Assembly (NCBI GenBank): GCA_900088475.1
Contig: FLMG01004265.1
Coordinates: 4,139 to 26,336 of the forward strand
From: Hyphochytrium catenoides
Taxonomy: Eukaryota > Sar > Hyphochytriomycetes > Hyphochytriales > Hyphochytriaceae
Reading direction: 5' to 3'
DNA: 22,198 bases
Position numbers and translations under genes: made by a program. This document shows, piece by piece, positions 20,820 to 22,198 of the stretch (the first letter of the stretch is position 1; every line of letters begins with the position of its first letter). Below the pieces are notes generated by a model. The model was not told the DNA's origin. It ran no database searches and saw only the letters and a list, made by a program, of their open reading frames with translations.

Positions 20820-22198
20820 ATGGAGATAGGTGTATCTGGCGTGACCGGCTCAGCTTTGCAGTCACTGACGCAGCCAGGAGTCGATGCTGAGCTCGTTACG
20901 TACCCTTCTCCGCCCGCACAGACTGACTCGGGAGCCGCAATCATAGGGAACACATATCACACCACACCCGAACCCACTGTCAAGGACATTGAGGCAGGGG
21001 CTGCGGTAGACCTGCAGCGCCTGGAGAGCGATCATAGCCTGACAAGCAATAAGTCTGTGGCACTCTTCCTCAAGGCAGTACGATCTAGCGTCAGTCCATC
21101 AGTTCAGCCTGATGATCCTGAGAGCGCTGTAAGAAATGGGAGTCAATCCGAGCAAAAATGGCCTTCACCAGAGATGGAGGCCTTACTTGAAAGCAATTTC
21201 TCAGCAGCAACTTTGGAACAGATCCTTGACCTTATGGGTGGCCAAGAGAGCTTCATCACCAACGTGGCAAGGCTTCTGGAGATGGCTCTGGGAGAAGAAG
21301 TCCCAAGGCTTACAATCCGCTTCACTGACGTCGAAGTGAGCGCAAGAGTGTCTCCTGCCGCTGGTGCGGGGTCACAGGCCACCACCATTGGAGGTGCTTT
21401 GAAGGGCATCGCCACTGGTAAGCTGGATTTTTAAGCCCAACTCACAACGGCGCTCTTGCTTCTTATCAGTGTAGGAGATATTAACCATTGACCGATCTCT
21501 CTCAGGATGTTTTAGGCGCCGTCAGCAGCGAAGGTAAAAATTCTTCAGAACTGCACAGGCAAGATCCGACCGGGGAAAATGACTTTACTCCTAGGCGGAC
21601 CTGGGAGTGGCAAGAGTTCCCTCCTCAAAGTTCTTAGTGGCCGTCTTATGGACAACAAGCACACGAATGTGAAGGGCAGAGTGGATTACAACGGCGTTGA
21701 CATTGCCAGCGTTCCAGATAAAGTCTTATCATCGGTAGGCTACGTTACACAGGTAGGTTGAGACTTCTTCAGACCATCACAAGGCAAGCATAGCTCACAT
21801 CTGCTTTCATCCGTATGTGGCTATTGTTGCAGCGTGATATTCACACACCAACGCTGACTGTGGAAGAAACGGTTCAGTTCTCTTTTGCCTGCCTTGATAG
21901 TAAATCTCAGTCTAAGGCAGCAGTGTCCACTCCCTCAAATCTTGAGGCTGATCCCAAGCTCAGGAAGGCCAAAGAGCTTCTAGAAGTCTTGCACAGGCGA
22001 CGGCCCCAGCTGATCCTGAAGGTCCTGGGACTTGAGGGTTGCCGGAAGACTGTGATTGGCAATGCCATGCTCCGCGGAGTCAGCGGGGGTGAAAAGAAGC
22101 GTGTGACAATGGCGGAGGTTCTGGTTCGACGCAATAGAGCGCTTTTCATGGACGAGATTAGCACCGGACTTGACAGTGCGGCAACCTTTGACATTTGC
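20820..22198 (+). CDS. PDR/ABCG-type full-size ABC transporter, 5' part (cut by window end)
   Basis: N-terminal part of a pleiotropic-drug-resistance type ABC exporter; such proteins sit in the plasma membrane and export lipids or xenobiotics. Exons: 20820–21417, 21526 (or 21529)–21752, and 21833 to the window end, all in phase. The first about 195 residues are a soluble, poorly conserved extension ending in RLTIRFTDVEVSA, the usual PDR lead-in. NBD1 then begins KVKILQNCTGKIRPGKMTLL with Walker A GGPGSGKSS, Q-loop YVTQRDIHTPTLTVEET (split by an intron), signature GVSGGEKKRV, Walker B ALFMDE and ISTGLDSA. All the NBD1 catalytic motifs reached look intact, including the Walker A lysine that is replaced in NBD1 of many fungal PDR pumps. 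The second half (membrane domains, NBD2) lies outside the window. The ATG follows GGATCAGC and is the first in this frame nearby; the start is likely but not proven. Confidence 0.92.
21418..21528 (+). other. Intron with tandem CAGCAG acceptor in the ABC transporter gene
   Basis: The first intron of the ABC gene starts at 21418 (G/gtaagc). Its 3' end is a tandem acceptor, GTCAGCAG, at 21521–21528. Splicing at either AG keeps the frame and differs by one alanine (AAKVKI or AKVKI). An upstream AG at 21511–21514 (TTTTAG) would shift the frame, and one at 21504 would reach a stop, so the CAGCAG pair is the best reading. Confidence 0.6.

Overview
The window is eukaryotic nuclear DNA of moderate GC content. 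Coding sequence is cut into many short exons by GT–AG introns, mostly about 75–310 nt, and intergenic spaces are mostly 0.4–1.4 kb. The families present (SWR1-type Snf2 ATPase, F-box/beta-helix protein, ferroportin, CELF-type RNA-binding protein, PDR-type ABC transporter) and the intron density suggest a free-living protist. Frequent CT/GA-rich introns and the PDR-type transporter are compatible with an alga or other stramenopile/alveolate, but I cannot place it more exactly. I see no mobile element, CRISPR array, rRNA or tRNA gene.

Layout. (1) 62–10401, minus strand: a large SWR1/SRCAP-family chromatin remodeller, followed directly by a WW–F-box–parallel-beta-helix segment. I traced 19 exons whose phases all agree, giving one uninterrupted 2255-codon frame. 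It may be one fused gene, or two genes (SWR1 about 1758 aa ending at 2176; WW–F-box–beta-helix about 494 aa starting at 1959). Both are listed. The SWR1 part carries four copies of the acidic module that most relatives have once or twice. (2) 10402–11346: about 0.95 kb between divergent start codons. (3) 11347–14381, plus strand: a 12-exon ferroportin (SLC40A)-family transporter of about 545 aa with several diverged signature residues. (4) 14382–14823: short spacer between converging genes. (5) 14824 to about 16.0 kb (possibly 16.5 kb), minus strand: an RNA-binding protein with a WW domain followed by one CELF/Bruno-type RRM. (6) 16.5–17.9 kb: poorly resolved. (7) About 17.9–19.7 kb, plus strand: scattered hydrophobic exon-like segments that may be an unrecognised multi-spanning membrane protein. 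(8) 19.7–20.8 kb: nothing convincing. (9) 20820 to the window end, plus strand: the 5' part of a full-size PDR/ABCG transporter, cut in its first nucleotide-binding domain.

The genes do not form an obvious pathway cluster. Two encode nuclear chromatin or RNA proteins, each with a WW domain nearby, and two or three encode membrane transporters. All splice sites are my own reading, guided by phase and by family alignment from memory.
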